Shown here: positions 7,912 through 17,054 of the stretch, piece by piece | Numbering within the stretch: the stretch's first letter is position 1 | Layout of the letters: each line of letters opens with the position of its first letter | The notes under the pieces: model-generated | What the model was told of the DNA's origin: nothing | Seen by the model: only the letters and a program-made list of their open reading frames with translations | Database searches by the model: none | DNA from: a virus | Strand: one strand, 5' to 3' | Virus record (IMG/VR): IMGVR_UViG_3300037119_009897 | Coordinates: 1 to 29,786 of that record | Length of the DNA: 29,786 bases | Position numbers and translations under genes: made by a program

Positions 7912-7941
7912 ACAGCCGTCAGCCTCCGGGTTGGCGGCTGT
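7912..7941 (+). terminator. Hairpin after tail tube gene
   Basis: ACAGCCG (7912-7918) pairs with CGGCTGT (7935-7941); after one U-G pair, CAGCC (7920-7924) pairs with GGTTG (7929-7933, one G-U) around a TCCG loop. The stem has 13 pairs and no long U-run follows. Its plan (outer stem, U-G pair, inner stem, four-base loop) copies the hairpin after the capsid gene. Confidence 0.62.
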
Positions 7942-7962
7942 TGCGCGTCGTAGGATCACGCC

Positions 7963-8502
7963 ATGCCGATCCCGCCGTGCAGTTCGGATCAGCCTGCCGC
8001 GGTCTGCTGCGACCGCCTGTTCACCGTCACCCAACAAGCCGCCCTGATCGCCGGCCTCGCCGTCCGCAACTGCTTCGGCGACATCTGCTCCGAAATGCCG
8101 ATCTACGTGTCGCATGGCGAACCGGTCGGCGGCGGCGACTACGTAGCCGCCTGGCTCGCCTCCATCACGACGCCGGCAGTCGTCGAGTCGGCCCGCACGT
8201 TCTTCGTCAAGTCCCGCGTCAACATCAACGTCGTCGTCTGCCTCTCCGGCTTCCCCCGCATCCGCGTCCAGGGCGGCGACATCGCCCCCTCCCCGTCACC
8301 GGATGAGCACACCAACGCCGCCTACTACAGCTACGGGGCGATGGAAACCGTCTACCGGGCCGTCATCTCGCAACTGTTGGCGACACCCGGCGCCCAACTA
8401 GGGGGTTGTGACGTCGCCGGCTTCTCGCAGCTCGTCCCGCACGACCCGGCGGCCGGGAATGTGCGTTGGTCGATGGGCATCTTCGTCGATTACAGGCCCT
8501 GA
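7963..8502 (+). CDS. Tail terminator-like protein
   Basis: This 179-residue protein probably caps the tail tube and joins it to the head connector. Evidence is position between tube and chaperone genes, size, and a pattern resembling tail terminators of actinobacterial phages: a Cys-rich start (PPCSSDQPAAVCCDRL), central beta strands around NINVVVCLSGFPRI, a helix around METVYRAVISQLLATP and an ending GCDVAGFSQLVPHD then VRWSMGIFVDY, the typical closing strand. A TAGGAT ribosome binding site lies eight bases before the ATG. The family call is moderate; it could be another neck protein. Confidence 0.55.
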   Translation: MPIPPCSSDQPAAVCCDRLFTVTQQAALIAGLAVRNCFGDICSEMPIYVSHGEPVGGGDYVAAWLASITTPAVVESARTFFVKSRVNINVVVCLSGFPRIRVQGGDIAPSPSPDEHTNAAYYSYGAMETVYRAVISQLLATPGAQLGGCDVAGFSQLVPHDPAAGNVRWSMGIFVDYRP

Positions 8503-8972
8503 TGGCGTTAATCACGTTCGCCACCCGCACGAACTTCGTCGCGAACGCGGTGAAGGTGCAGATGGAGGCGATCGCCGCGAAGCATGCCCGCGCCGTCTGT
8601 CAGGCGGCCGGCCCGCAAGCCCTCAACTTGATCGCCGCCGCCGCCCCGAAACCGAAACTGTCCCGGCCCCGCTCGAAGTCGTTGAGTGACCCGACGTCGT
8701 ACGCCTTCGACGTCAGCCGTCAGGCGAACGGCGCCCGGTTGAACATTCACATCATGGGTGACAGCAAGTTCAAGGCGAAGTTCTTCTCCGTCAACTACGG
8801 ATCTTCCCCCCATCCGATCATCGGGAATCAGTGGTTGTCGTTCCCCGGCACGAACGAGTTCGCCGGGTTGCAGATCGCCGTCCGGTCCGTGAACCATCCG
8901 GGCACGTCGGGCGTCCACTTCTACGAGGCCGCCCTGGAACAGGTCGAGGCGTTGATCGCTTCGATGCTTTGA
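8502..8972 (+). CDS. HK97 gp10-like head-tail joining protein
   Basis: This 156-residue protein starts at ATG 8502, which shares one base with the upstream TGA, so the two genes are probably translated together; a longer in-frame reading upstream lacks support. The C-terminal part contains the pattern of gp10-like tail completion proteins: a strand with HPIIGNQWLSFPG, then RSVNHPGTSGVHFYEAALEQ, where the HPG and final helix are characteristic. The N-terminal half is helical and Ala-rich. Such proteins sit in the neck or at the end of the tail tube. The exact role in this phage is inferred from family and position. Confidence 0.6.
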   Translation: MALITFATRTNFVANAVKVQMEAIAAKHARAVCQAAGPQALNLIAAAAPKPKLSRPRSKSLSDPTSYAFDVSRQANGARLNIHIMGDSKFKAKFFSVNYGSSPHPIIGNQWLSFPGTNEFAGLQIAVRSVNHPGTSGVHFYEAALEQVEALIASML

Positions 8973-8994
8973 CGGCTGCGCTACCCTGACAGCG

Positions 8995-9450
8995 ATGCCT
9001 GCCCCAACGAAACGCACGACGGTCCGCCCCTCGAAGAACGGGTCCGTCGTCGACGTCGACGCCATCCTCGCCGAGAAAGGGTTGACGCCGCAGGCCGTCG
9101 AGGACATCGAGACGTTCTCCATCACCCTGTTCGGCGAAGAGAACATCCGCGTGTTGAAGACGACGAACATGTTCAACCTGATGATGTTCGGCTCCGACGA
9201 CAACGACGACACCGCCAGGTCTGTGAAGGCGATCGTCGAAATGGTCCACCCCGACGATCAGCGCCGCTTCAAGACGGCGATCGCCCGTCAGGCGTCCCTG
9301 TCGGCGGAGGTCCTCGTCGAGATCATCAACCAGATGCTGTCGGGGGCCACCGGGGCAAACCCTACGAGTTCTTCTTCCGCCTCTGGGCGTACTGCGAAGC
9401 GCAGCACGTCTCGGGCGCTATCCGCGGCGAACTCATCCTCGCCGGAGTAG
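8995..9450 (+). CDS. Tail assembly chaperone, short form (gpG-like)
   Basis: This 151-residue product is read without frameshift. It has the usual shape of the first tail chaperone: a flexible basic start (PAPTKRTTVRPSKNG), an acidic helical middle (residues about 20-110, with LFGEENIRVLK, DDNDDTARSVKAIVEMV and VLVEIINQML), and then a low-complexity Ser, Ala and Thr tail after residue 120 (PTSSSSASG). This tail is what appears when the ribosome stays in frame past the slip site. It should bind the tape measure during tail assembly and be absent from the virion. Confidence 0.72.
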   Translation: MPAPTKRTTVRPSKNGSVVDVDAILAEKGLTPQAVEDIETFSITLFGEENIRVLKTTNMFNLMMFGSDDNDDTARSVKAIVEMVHPDDQRRFKTAIARQASLSAEVLVEIINQMLSGATGANPTSSSSASGRTAKRSTSRALSAANSSSPE

Positions 9451-9698
9451 ACCCGGACACGATCTCCCCGTCCGACTGGTGCGACGTCGCCTGGGCGTAC
9501 ATGTTGAAGCAGACGCCGATGATGGCGAACCCGCACGAGTACCGCGACCTCCTGTGGACCGTCCTCCATGAGGGCCGCTCACCCGACACGTCAGGGACGG
9601 ACTATGAGCCGGGTGGGGAGACGCCGCAGTCGGCGTTCGAGGAGATGGAAGCGATGAAGCGGGCTGCCATCGCAGCCCGCGAAACCGGCGAAGCATAG
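8995..9698 (+). CDS. Tail assembly chaperone, long form made by -1 frameshift (gpGT-like)
   Basis: The -1 frame is open past the end of the short form and encodes a clear continuation: KPYEFFFRLWAYCEAQ, then GAIRGELILAGVDPDT and SDWCDVAWAYMLK, ending with an acidic and helical stretch and TAG at 9696-9698. This part has no good start of its own near its conserved beginning, so it must be reached by slipping back one base, giving a protein of about 234 residues. The G run at 9342-9346 is the best slip point. The long form is expected at low ratio and to link chaperone, tape measure and tube protein. Confidence 0.72.
9342..9360 (+). other. Candidate -1 frameshift site
   Basis: In the zero frame the codons are TCG GGG GCC ACC GGG GCA AAC. 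The run of five G at 9342-9346 lets the glycine tRNA on GGG (9343-9345) re-pair with GGG one base back. It is not a textbook X-XXY-YYZ heptamer because the GCC codon does not re-pair well. A second possibility is around GCA AAC at 9355-9360, where only the AAC tRNA re-pairs reasonably (AAA). The homology switch from Ser-rich tail to KPYEFFFRLW favours a slip in this interval. Confidence 0.5.
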
Positions 9699-9743
9699 AC
9701 TCCCGGCCGTGCCTGGCTGCCTGAACGCGGACGCGGTGTAGCC

Positions 9744-12700
9744 GTGTCCGACACGGGCGGTGCTGACGCCACCTACAGACTGAAGGTAGAAGCGGATGCG
9801 GCGCAGGCGGCGAAGGACCTCGAAGCGAAACTGACGGCGGCGATCGTCGCAGCGTTGAACTCGGCGCCGGTCCAGGCGGCCATCGCCGGGCTCATCAAGG
9901 CGATCACCAAGGCCATGAAGGCGATGACCAAGGAGTCGGAACGGGCCTGGAAGGACGCGACGGCGGCCGGCGTCAAGTCGGCTCAGACGGTCGGCGACGC
10001 CTTCAAGAAGACGGCGAAGCAGTCACGCAACGCGTACAACGCCAACACGGCCCGCGGTGCGGCCCCCGAGTTCGCAGCGTTGAATGCCCTCGTCGAATCC
10101 CTCGCCAAGAACTTCGACCTGTTGGCGACGGACGCCCGCTCGTTCAACACGGTGATGACGCAGATGGCGACGTCGGCCCGCGCCCAACTGTCCGCCATCG
10201 GTCAGGAGCAACGCACTCTTCAACAGTTGACGACGTCGCAGAACGCGTTGACGAACACGCAGGCGTTGAAGGCCGCCGCCGACGCGAAGATCGCCGCCCG
10301 GGACCGGGCCAACGACGCCCGCATCCAATCAGCGTTGATCCGCACGTCGAGCGCGGAACGCGTCGCTTCGATCAGACGGTTCACGCAGATCTCGACGACG
10401 ATGATCCGTTCGTTGACGCAGGTGTTCCGCACCGTGTTCAACGGGGCGACGGTCCTCCTACGGAACGCCGTCAACGGCATGCAGTCCGTCATCCGCGGAT
10501 TGGTGTCGGCGTTCCGGTCGACGTTCCAGGCGATCAACAGCATCGTCCGCACGTTCGCCACCGGGTTCGCCCGGGCATTCTCCACGATCGGCCGAGGCGT
10601 CGGGGCGGCCCTCGCCGGAGTCTCTCGGGCGATCCGGTCGGCGTTGACCCGCGACGAGAAAGCGATCCAATCGTCGATGGCACGGCGGGAACGGACCATG
10701 TCGTCGTCCGCCAGCCGGCAGCAGTCGATGATGACCCGCATCATGCAAGGCGCCGGCCTCCTCGGCGGCGTCGGCGCCGTCACGTCGCTGCTCACCAGCG
10801 GCTTCGAACGGGCCGGACAGCAGGAACAGTTGCAGTTGACGTTCACGACGCTGCTCCACGACGGGCCGAAAGCCGCACAGGTGCTGGACGAAATCTCCCA
10901 GTTCGCCCGGACGACGGCATTCGACTTCGTCGAGGTCGCCGGTTCCGTCGCCCAGTTGACGGCCGGCCTCGGCGACGTCGACGAAGCGTTCAACCTGACG
11001 AAGTTCCTCGCCGACGTCACCGCCCTGACCGGCGGCACGACCGATCAACTCGCCCACGCCCGCCTCGCCTTCTCGCAGATCGCCGGGTCGGGCCGGCTCG
11101 CCGTCAACGACATCAACCAGCTCGTCAACGCCCTGCCCGGCATCCCGATCATGCAGATCCTCGCCGACAGTTTCTTTGGCGGTGACGTCGCCGCGGCGAA
11201 CGCCGCCCGCGAGTCCGGCGAGTTGGGCGGGAAGATTTCGTCGGACGCCTTCTTCGAAGCGTTCCAGTCCGGTGTCAAGGAACGGTTCCCGGAGATCGAC
11301 GGGTTCGCTCAGCAGGCGGCCGGGACGTTGACGGGCCTCGCCGCGAACTTGAAGGAGAACTTCGCCATCTTCGGCGCCACCCTCATCAACCTCGTGGCGG
11401 GGCCGTTGAAGTCGTTCATGGGCGGGTTGAACGAGGCGATGGACCTGGCCGGCCAGTTCATCTCCGGTGAAATGTTCAAGAGGGAGACGACGCCGTGGGG
11501 GACGCTGCTCCCGCAGTCGGACAACATGCTGAAGCTGCAACTGTTCCGCGACGTCCTCGGCGACGTCATCAAAGCGTTGGGTCTGCTTCTCGCCTTGAAG
11601 GGCGTGTGGGAAATCTTCGGCCTCATCGGCAAGGGCGTCGCGTTGGCGCTCACCCCGATGGGCCTGCTCGTCGTCGCCGTCGCCGGGATCACGGCGGCGT
11701 TCGGGTTCTTCCGTCGCACCAACGAGAAGTTCGCGGCGACGTGGGGTGTCGTCGTCGATCAGGTGAGGCCGGCGATCGACGCCTTCAAACGTCTCGGCCG
11801 GGCGTTGCGTGGCGCGTTCGGCGGCGGCGAAGGCGGCGACGGGAAGCCGACCCTGTTGACCCGCATCGGTGACGGCATGCGGTACGTCAACATCTACCTG
11901 GCCCGGTTGATCCGCGGTTTCGCCGTGTTCGCCGACGTCCTGTCGGACGGCTTGGAGTTGGAAGGCTTCAAGAACTTCGGGACGAACCTCGACAAGGCGG
12001 TGGCGTCCGGCCTGTCCGTCCTGTTCTACGGCGTCGACTCCGAAGCGGCGATGACGGAAGCGAAGGAACGGGGCGGGTCGCTGATCCTCAACCTGTTGGA
12101 AGGCACCTTCCTCGGTCCGGTCATCCGGTTCTTCCGCGGCCCGTTCCTCAACGTCGCCAAGACGGTCATCGGGTTCATCTCGAACATCGTCGGTCAGATC
12201 GCCAGTGCGGTCGGCGACATCTGGGGCATCGTCTTCGGCGGCGGCCAAGACGAGCAGGACCAGATGATCGCCTCCGTGTTGGGCGGCCCCGCCGACGACC
12301 GTTCCAAAGGCACCAAGATTTTGGACCGGCTCGAGGAAACGTTCCTGGGTCCGGTCGTCCGGTTCTTCCGGGGCCCGTTCGCCGACGCCATCGAAGGTGT
12401 CGGCGGGTTCATCGGCGGCGTCTTCCAGAACTTCCTGATCCCCGGCTTCAAAGCGGTCACGAACTTCTTCGCCCACGATTTCATCCCCGGCGTCATCAAC
12501 ATCGCGTCGGCGATCGGCCGGTTCTTCGAACCGGCAGTCCGCACGCTCGGCAACCTGTTGGGTCAGGTCGGCACGTTGTTGGCTCCGATCGGTGGGGCGA
12601 TCGAAGGGTTCATCGGGACGTGGCAGGACGAAGGCATCGGCGGAGCCCTCGACTCGCTGTGGGATGGCATTGCCGAATCGGCGGGGAACCTGTGGGAAGG

Positions 12701-15700
12701 CGTGGACGGCACCGGCGGCCTGAAAGCCGGATTGGAATCGGCGCTCAACTCCGTCCAGAACTGGTTCGCCGACAACTTCACTTGGGACAACCTGTCGAAG
12801 GCGGCGTTCGCGGCGATCAACGGGATACGGACCGTCGGCCGGGCGATCGGCAAGTTCCTCTCCTCCCCCGAGTTCATCGGGACCGTCACGGTCGCCGCCG
12901 CCGCGTTCGCCGGGATCGTCGCCACGATCCTCGGCGCCTTCCTCGTCGGCCTCGGCGAAGGCATCGCCCAGGAGGTGCCCCGCTGGTTGAAACTGATCTC
13001 GTCGGCGTTGGTCGCCGGATGGAACGCCCTGTCGGGCAGCGTCTTCAATTTCCTGCCGAAGCCGATCATCGACGGCATCGACGCCATGCTGCGGAACCCG
13101 TTGATCGCCACTGGCATCCTCGGCGGCCTCGCCTACCTCGGCACCCAGATCGTCTCCGGTCTCATGACGAAGATCGGTACCGCCATGAAGAAGGAGAAGG
13201 ACGGCAAGACGACGACGTCGTTCGCCAACCTGGGCATCAACATCGCCAAGGGCCTGTTCGACTCCGTCGTCAACGGCATCAAGGGGCTCACCACCGGCGG
13301 CGTGTCCCTCGCCAAGATGCTCATCCCGAAGTTCCCGGCTGATACGGGCGACACGGCCGCCACCGCCGGCCGCGGCATCGGGGCCCGGGTCATGGGCGGC
13401 ATGAACACGTTCTTCCGCCGCACCGTCGTCTCCCCCATTCAAGCCCTCCAAACGAGAATGACGGCGATCGGCGAGACAGCCAAGGACAAGTTCGGCGGCG
13501 TCGGCACGGCGATCGCCACTGCCGTCATCGGCGGCATCGCCGCCTACGAGATGGGCAACTACGCCGGCAAGACCGGGTCCGGCGGCGCCCTCATCCTCGC
13601 CCTCCTCGGAGCGGCGGCGACCGGCGGGTCGATCGGCGCGGCGTTCGGCGGCGTCGGCGCCGGCATCGGCGCGGCGATCGGCCTCGGCATCGCCGGCCTC
13701 GGCTACTACTTCGGGCAGGCAGCGAAAGAAGCCAAAGAGTTCGACGACGTCGTGAAAAGCATCCGTTCGTCGCTGGAAGGCATGGCGGGTGACAACGCCA
13801 ACCAGGCGCTCATCCAGAACATGTCGGACCGTCTCACCGGCGACGCCACCGTCTTCGAAGAATGGGGTCGGCAACTCTCCGAAAGTTTCGACTTCAGCGC
13901 CTTCGTCCAGTCGATCCTCGACGGCACCGCCGAAGCGGACACGGCGTTCGCCTCATTCATCTCTGGGATGGAGGCGGATCTGGTGGCGACCGGCGAGGTC
14001 GGCGGCGACGTCATGCACCGTTTCACGGATTCGTTGACGCTTGCCGCCAAGAGCGGCGACTACCAGAATGCCACCGACCTCCTCAATCGTGTCTTCGCGA
14101 ACTTCAGCGACGAGGAGATCAGGCAGATCAACGCCGCGATGGAGGCGATGCCGGGAGGGTTCGTCGGCATCATCGACGGCACCGACGACGTCGGCGACGC
14201 CTTCAACTTCCTGAAGACGACGATCAACGGCACCGACGCCGCCCAAGCCCAGATGGCCGCGGCGACGGACATCACGACGCAGGCGTTACGGGAACAGGTC
14301 GAAGCGATCGACACCGTCGAGGAGGGCCTAGCCAACATCAAGACGGCCCTCGACCTCGACCTCACCGGCCGGCAGATCGCCTCCATGCTCAACCAGACCG
14401 ACCTGACCACCGCCGAATCCCTGCAAGCCATCGCCGACGCCGCCGGCGAAGTCGAGGGCCGCCTCAACGACGCGACGCAAGCATTCCGCGAAGCCCTCGA
14501 CGCATTCAAACCGCCCGGCGACATCGCCGCGGACACGGCGGCCGGCATGGTCAACTCGGTCATCGCCCACGTCCCCGAAATGCAGGACGCCTACGAACAG
14601 ATGCTGACACCGGAGGAAGGCACAACCATCGACGTCGAAGTCCAGGCGGCCCTCAAACTGGAAAGCGAAGGCGAGTTCCACGACAAGGTGGCCGACATCA
14701 TCGCCCAGGGCGTCGCCGACGGGACGATCGTCGACGACGCCAGCATGGACGCGTTCCTCACCGACTTCGGCAACCAGCTCGCCGAGGCCGGCCTCGAAGG
14801 TGACGCCCTCATAATGGCGCAAAACGTCATCGCCGGGTTCATCTCCGGCGACTTCTCATCGACGATCGACCCGATCGTCGCCGCCCTCACCGACCGGGCG
14901 GCGCTCGCCGAAGCGGGCCGGATCATGGCGGAACAACTCAGGTCGGCGTTCTCGACGACACTCAACGCCAGTCGGGCATTGGGTGGCCCGGCGGCGCTCG
15001 GTGCCCTCGTCGGTACCGGGACCGCCCCGACGGCGGCGCTGCCGTTCCCGGCCGACCCGGACGCCGGCTCCGACGAAGGCGAAACGGCGGGCGGGAACTA
15101 TATGGAGCACATCTCCATCGGCGCCAACCACGGCCAGTCGAGGGCGATCTCCGCCATGAAACCGATCGTGCAGGCGGTCGGCACCGGCGTGGAGTCGACG
15201 GCGTCGTCGTCTGGCACCCTCGTCGGCATCAAGTTCGTGAAGTCGGTCGGGGCCGGCATCACGTCGGCCGCTCAGGTGGCGACGTCCGCCAGTTCCCAGG
15301 TCGCGAACGGCGTCAAACTCGCCGCCGCCCAAGGCAACCAGGGGATGCAGAACGCCGGTTCGAACCTGGCCCGTTCCCTCGCCCGCGGCATCCAAAACTC
15401 GGCGATCATCGCCGTCCTCGCCGCCGCGGCGATGGCCCAGGCCGTCGTCACCAAAGTGCAAACCATCTTGCAGATCGGGTCGCCGTCGAAGGTGTTCACG
15501 ACGATCGGCCGCCAAATCGGCGAAGGCTTCGTCGCCGGCATCGAAGACTCCGAAGTGTCGATGACGCAGGCGTTGGAGACGGCGATGTCGAACGCCATCC
15601 AGGCGGCGACGGAGACGGCGGCGACGGAGGTGAACCGGGCGAACGTCGCCAACACCCTGTTCGGTCTGCTGCAACCGTCCCGCCTCCCGGGTGGCACACC

Positions 15701-17045
15701 GCTGTCGGAGGAGACGAACGCGACGGCGAAGATCACGCAGCAGATCGCCGACTTCGCCACCGACCTCCTCGACACGTTGAAGGACAAGCTCAGCGACGTC
15801 CTCGACGGCCTCGGGACCGCCGACCTGTCGGAGGCCGGGTTCGCCGTCGGCGGCATCAACCTCGACATGCGACTGCATCAGGAGGACATCGCCGGGCAGG
15901 TCGCCGACGCCCGAACCCGCGACCTGGAACTCAGGACGTACGACGCCCGACTCCGGGCACTCAACTCTCAACGCGACAGGGGTGTGTTGGCGACGGTGCG
16001 CCGCGGCCGGCTGGAAGGCGAGGCGTACCGGGATCTTCAACACGATCAGGAGATCCTGACCGACAAGATCGCCCGACTCCGCGTCCAGTTGAACAACGGG
16101 ACGCTCGCCGGTAAGACGGCCGCCGACCGGTTGGCGACGTTCAACGAGAAGGTGAAGGACCTGCGCGACTCGTTCGACTCGACGAGCCTCGAGCATTACC
16201 GGGACGCGATGGCGCAGATCCGCATCGACTTCGACAAGGGCCGTCTCGGCCTGTTGGAGTACAACGAACAGTTGGAGAAGCTCGGCGACCGGCCGGACAA
16301 ACTATCGTTGACGGAACAGCAGGCGATCGCCGGCGGGGCTGGGACGTCGCTGTTGACGACGACGGTCATCGGCCGGGCCAACCGCGACGCCATCACCGAC
16401 GCCCTCGAGAAGATCAAGGATTACGCCCAGGCCCAGATCGACGTCGGAGTCGCAGCGACGACGGTGACGGCCGACATGACGAAGTACGTGAAGGCGCTGC
16501 GCGACCAGGCGATAGCGATGGGCTTCAACAAGGATCAGGTCGACGCCCTCATCAAGGCGTACGGCCTGAACAGCACGGCGATCAACACGCTCCTCGCCAC
16601 ATACACGTCACTCGACGCCACCACCGTCGCCGGCGCGGGGAACGTCCTCAGACTCAACGAGCAGCTCGGCGACATCCGCGAGTACGCCGCCACCTTGTTG
16701 GAGGCGGGCACCCCGGCCGCCGCGGTCCGCACGTCGATCATTGCCCTCGTCTCCCAGTTCCGTGCCACCGCCGTCTCGGCCGGTTTCACCGCTGCGGCGA
16801 TCGACAAGTTGATCGCCGACATGGGCCTGTCAACGACGGCGTTGAACGACTTCATCGCACAGTTGAACGCGTTCACGGCGGCGACGAACGCCGCCAACGC
16901 AGCCACCGACGCCGCAACCGCCGCCGGCGGCACCGTCGGCCGCGCCGTCGGAGAACTGCACGTCCACGTCCCGTACGGTGACCCGGAAGCCGTCGGTCGG
17001 GCCACTGTCAACGCGATGGCGTATGGCGGTCCGACGACATGGTAA
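9744..17045 (+). CDS. Tape measure protein
   Basis: This 2433-residue protein sets tail length and is ejected ahead of the DNA. The N-terminus is helical (DATYRLKVEADAAQAAKDLE). A TP901-type tape measure core is clear at about residues 365-560 (TTLLHDGPKAAQVLDEISQF and later ALPGIPIMQILADSFFGG). Hydrophobic segments follow between about 610 and 700, and a Gly/Ala-rich one (FGGVGAGIGAAIGLGIAG) lies near 1290-1320. The SPSKVFTTIGRQIGEGFVAG motif at about 1913-1932 is typical of these proteins. Two internal duplications are visible (780-801 with 858-879, and about 2224-2300 with 2311-2385). At roughly 1.5 angstrom per residue the tail would be about 350 nm. The GTG start has no strong ribosome binding site and no earlier start exists after the upstream stop. 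Confidence 0.92.
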   Translation: MSDTGGADATYRLKVEADAAQAAKDLEAKLTAAIVAALNSAPVQAAIAGLIKAITKAMKAMTKESERAWKDATAAGVKSAQTVGDAFKKTAKQSRNAYNANTARGAAPEFAALNALVESLAKNFDLLATDARSFNTVMTQMATSARAQLSAIGQEQRTLQQLTTSQNALTNTQALKAAADAKIAARDRANDARIQSALIRTSSAERVASIRRFTQISTTMIRSLTQVFRTVFNGATVLLRNAVNGMQSVIRGLVSAFRSTFQAINSIVRTFATGFARAFSTIGRGVGAALAGVSRAIRSALTRDEKAIQSSMARRERTMSSSASRQQSMMTRIMQGAGLLGGVGAVTSLLTSGFERAGQQEQLQLTFTTLLHDGPKAAQVLDEISQFARTTAFDFVEVAGSVAQLTAGLGDVDEAFNLTKFLADVTALTGGTTDQLAHARLAFSQIAGSGRLAVNDINQLVNALPGIPIMQILADSFFGGDVAAANAARESGELGGKISSDAFFEAFQSGVKERFPEIDGFAQQAAGTLTGLAANLKENFAIFGATLINLVAGPLKSFMGGLNEAMDLAGQFISGEMFKRETTPWGTLLPQSDNMLKLQLFRDVLGDVIKALGLLLALKGVWEIFGLIGKGVALALTPMGLLVVAVAGITAAFGFFRRTNEKFAATWGVVVDQVRPAIDAFKRLGRALRGAFGGGEGGDGKPTLLTRIGDGMRYVNIYLARLIRGFAVFADVLSDGLELEGFKNFGTNLDKAVASGLSVLFYGVDSEAAMTEAKERGGSLILNLLEGTFLGPVIRFFRGPFLNVAKTVIGFISNIVGQIASAVGDIWGIVFGGGQDEQDQMIASVLGGPADDRSKGTKILDRLEETFLGPVVRFFRGPFADAIEGVGGFIGGVFQNFLIPGFKAVTNFFAHDFIPGVINIASAIGRFFEPAVRTLGNLLGQVGTLLAPIGGAIEGFIGTWQDEGIGGALDSLWDGIAESAGNLWEGVDGTGGLKAGLESALNSVQNWFADNFTWDNLSKAAFAAINGIRTVGRAIGKFLSSPEFIGTVTVAAAAFAGIVATILGAFLVGLGEGIAQEVPRWLKLISSALVAGWNALSGSVFNFLPKPIIDGIDAMLRNPLIATGILGGLAYLGTQIVSGLMTKIGTAMKKEKDGKTTTSFANLGINIAKGLFDSVVNGIKGLTTGGVSLAKMLIPKFPADTGDTAATAGRGIGARVMGGMNTFFRRTVVSPIQALQTRMTAIGETAKDKFGGVGTAIATAVIGGIAAYEMGNYAGKTGSGGALILALLGAAATGGSIGAAFGGVGAGIGAAIGLGIAGLGYYFGQAAKEAKEFDDVVKSIRSSLEGMAGDNANQALIQNMSDRLTGDATVFEEWGRQLSESFDFSAFVQSILDGTAEADTAFASFISGMEADLVATGEVGGDVMHRFTDSLTLAAKSGDYQNATDLLNRVFANFSDEEIRQINAAMEAMPGGFVGIIDGTDDVGDAFNFLKTTINGTDAAQAQMAAATDITTQALREQVEAIDTVEEGLANIKTALDLDLTGRQIASMLNQTDLTTAESLQAIADAAGEVEGRLNDATQAFREALDAFKPPGDIAADTAAGMVNSVIAHVPEMQDAYEQMLTPEEGTTIDVEVQAALKLESEGEFHDKVADIIAQGVADGTIVDDASMDAFLTDFGNQLAEAGLEGDALIMAQNVIAGFISGDFSSTIDPIVAALTDRAALAEAGRIMAEQLRSAFSTTLNASRALGGPAALGALVGTGTAPTAALPFPADPDAGSDEGETAGGNYMEHISIGANHGQSRAISAMKPIVQAVGTGVESTASSSGTLVGIKFVKSVGAGITSAAQVATSASSQVANGVKLAAAQGNQGMQNAGSNLARSLARGIQNSAIIAVLAAAAMAQAVVTKVQTILQIGSPSKVFTTIGRQIGEGFVAGIEDSEVSMTQALETAMSNAIQAATETAATEVNRANVANTLFGLLQPSRLPGGTPLSEETNATAKITQQIADFATDLLDTLKDKLSDVLDGLGTADLSEAGFAVGGINLDMRLHQEDIAGQVADARTRDLELRTYDARLRALNSQRDRGVLATVRRGRLEGEAYRDLQHDQEILTDKIARLRVQLNNGTLAGKTAADRLATFNEKVKDLRDSFDSTSLEHYRDAMAQIRIDFDKGRLGLLEYNEQLEKLGDRPDKLSLTEQQAIAGGAGTSLLTTTVIGRANRDAITDALEKIKDYAQAQIDVGVAATTVTADMTKYVKALRDQAIAMGFNKDQVDALIKAYGLNSTAINTLLATYTSLDATTVAGAGNVLRLNEQLGDIREYAATLLEAGTPAAAVRTSIIALVSQFRATAVSAGFTAAAIDKLIADMGLSTTALNDFIAQLNAFTAATNAANAATDAATAAGGTVGRAVGELHVHVPYGDPEAVGRATVNAMAYGGPTTW

Positions 17046-17054
17046 GGAACTGAC

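Noticed and set aside
9501-9698. Separate small gene beginning at ATG 9501
   Set aside because: The conserved sequence starts well before this ATG, so it is the end of the frameshifted chaperone rather than an independent gene.
10458-13874. A 1138-codon open frame on the minus strand inside the tape measure gene
   Set aside because: It is the antisense shadow of a GC-rich gene; its protein is made of low-complexity Arg, Asp, Gly and Val stretches without any domain, and there is no ribosome binding site.
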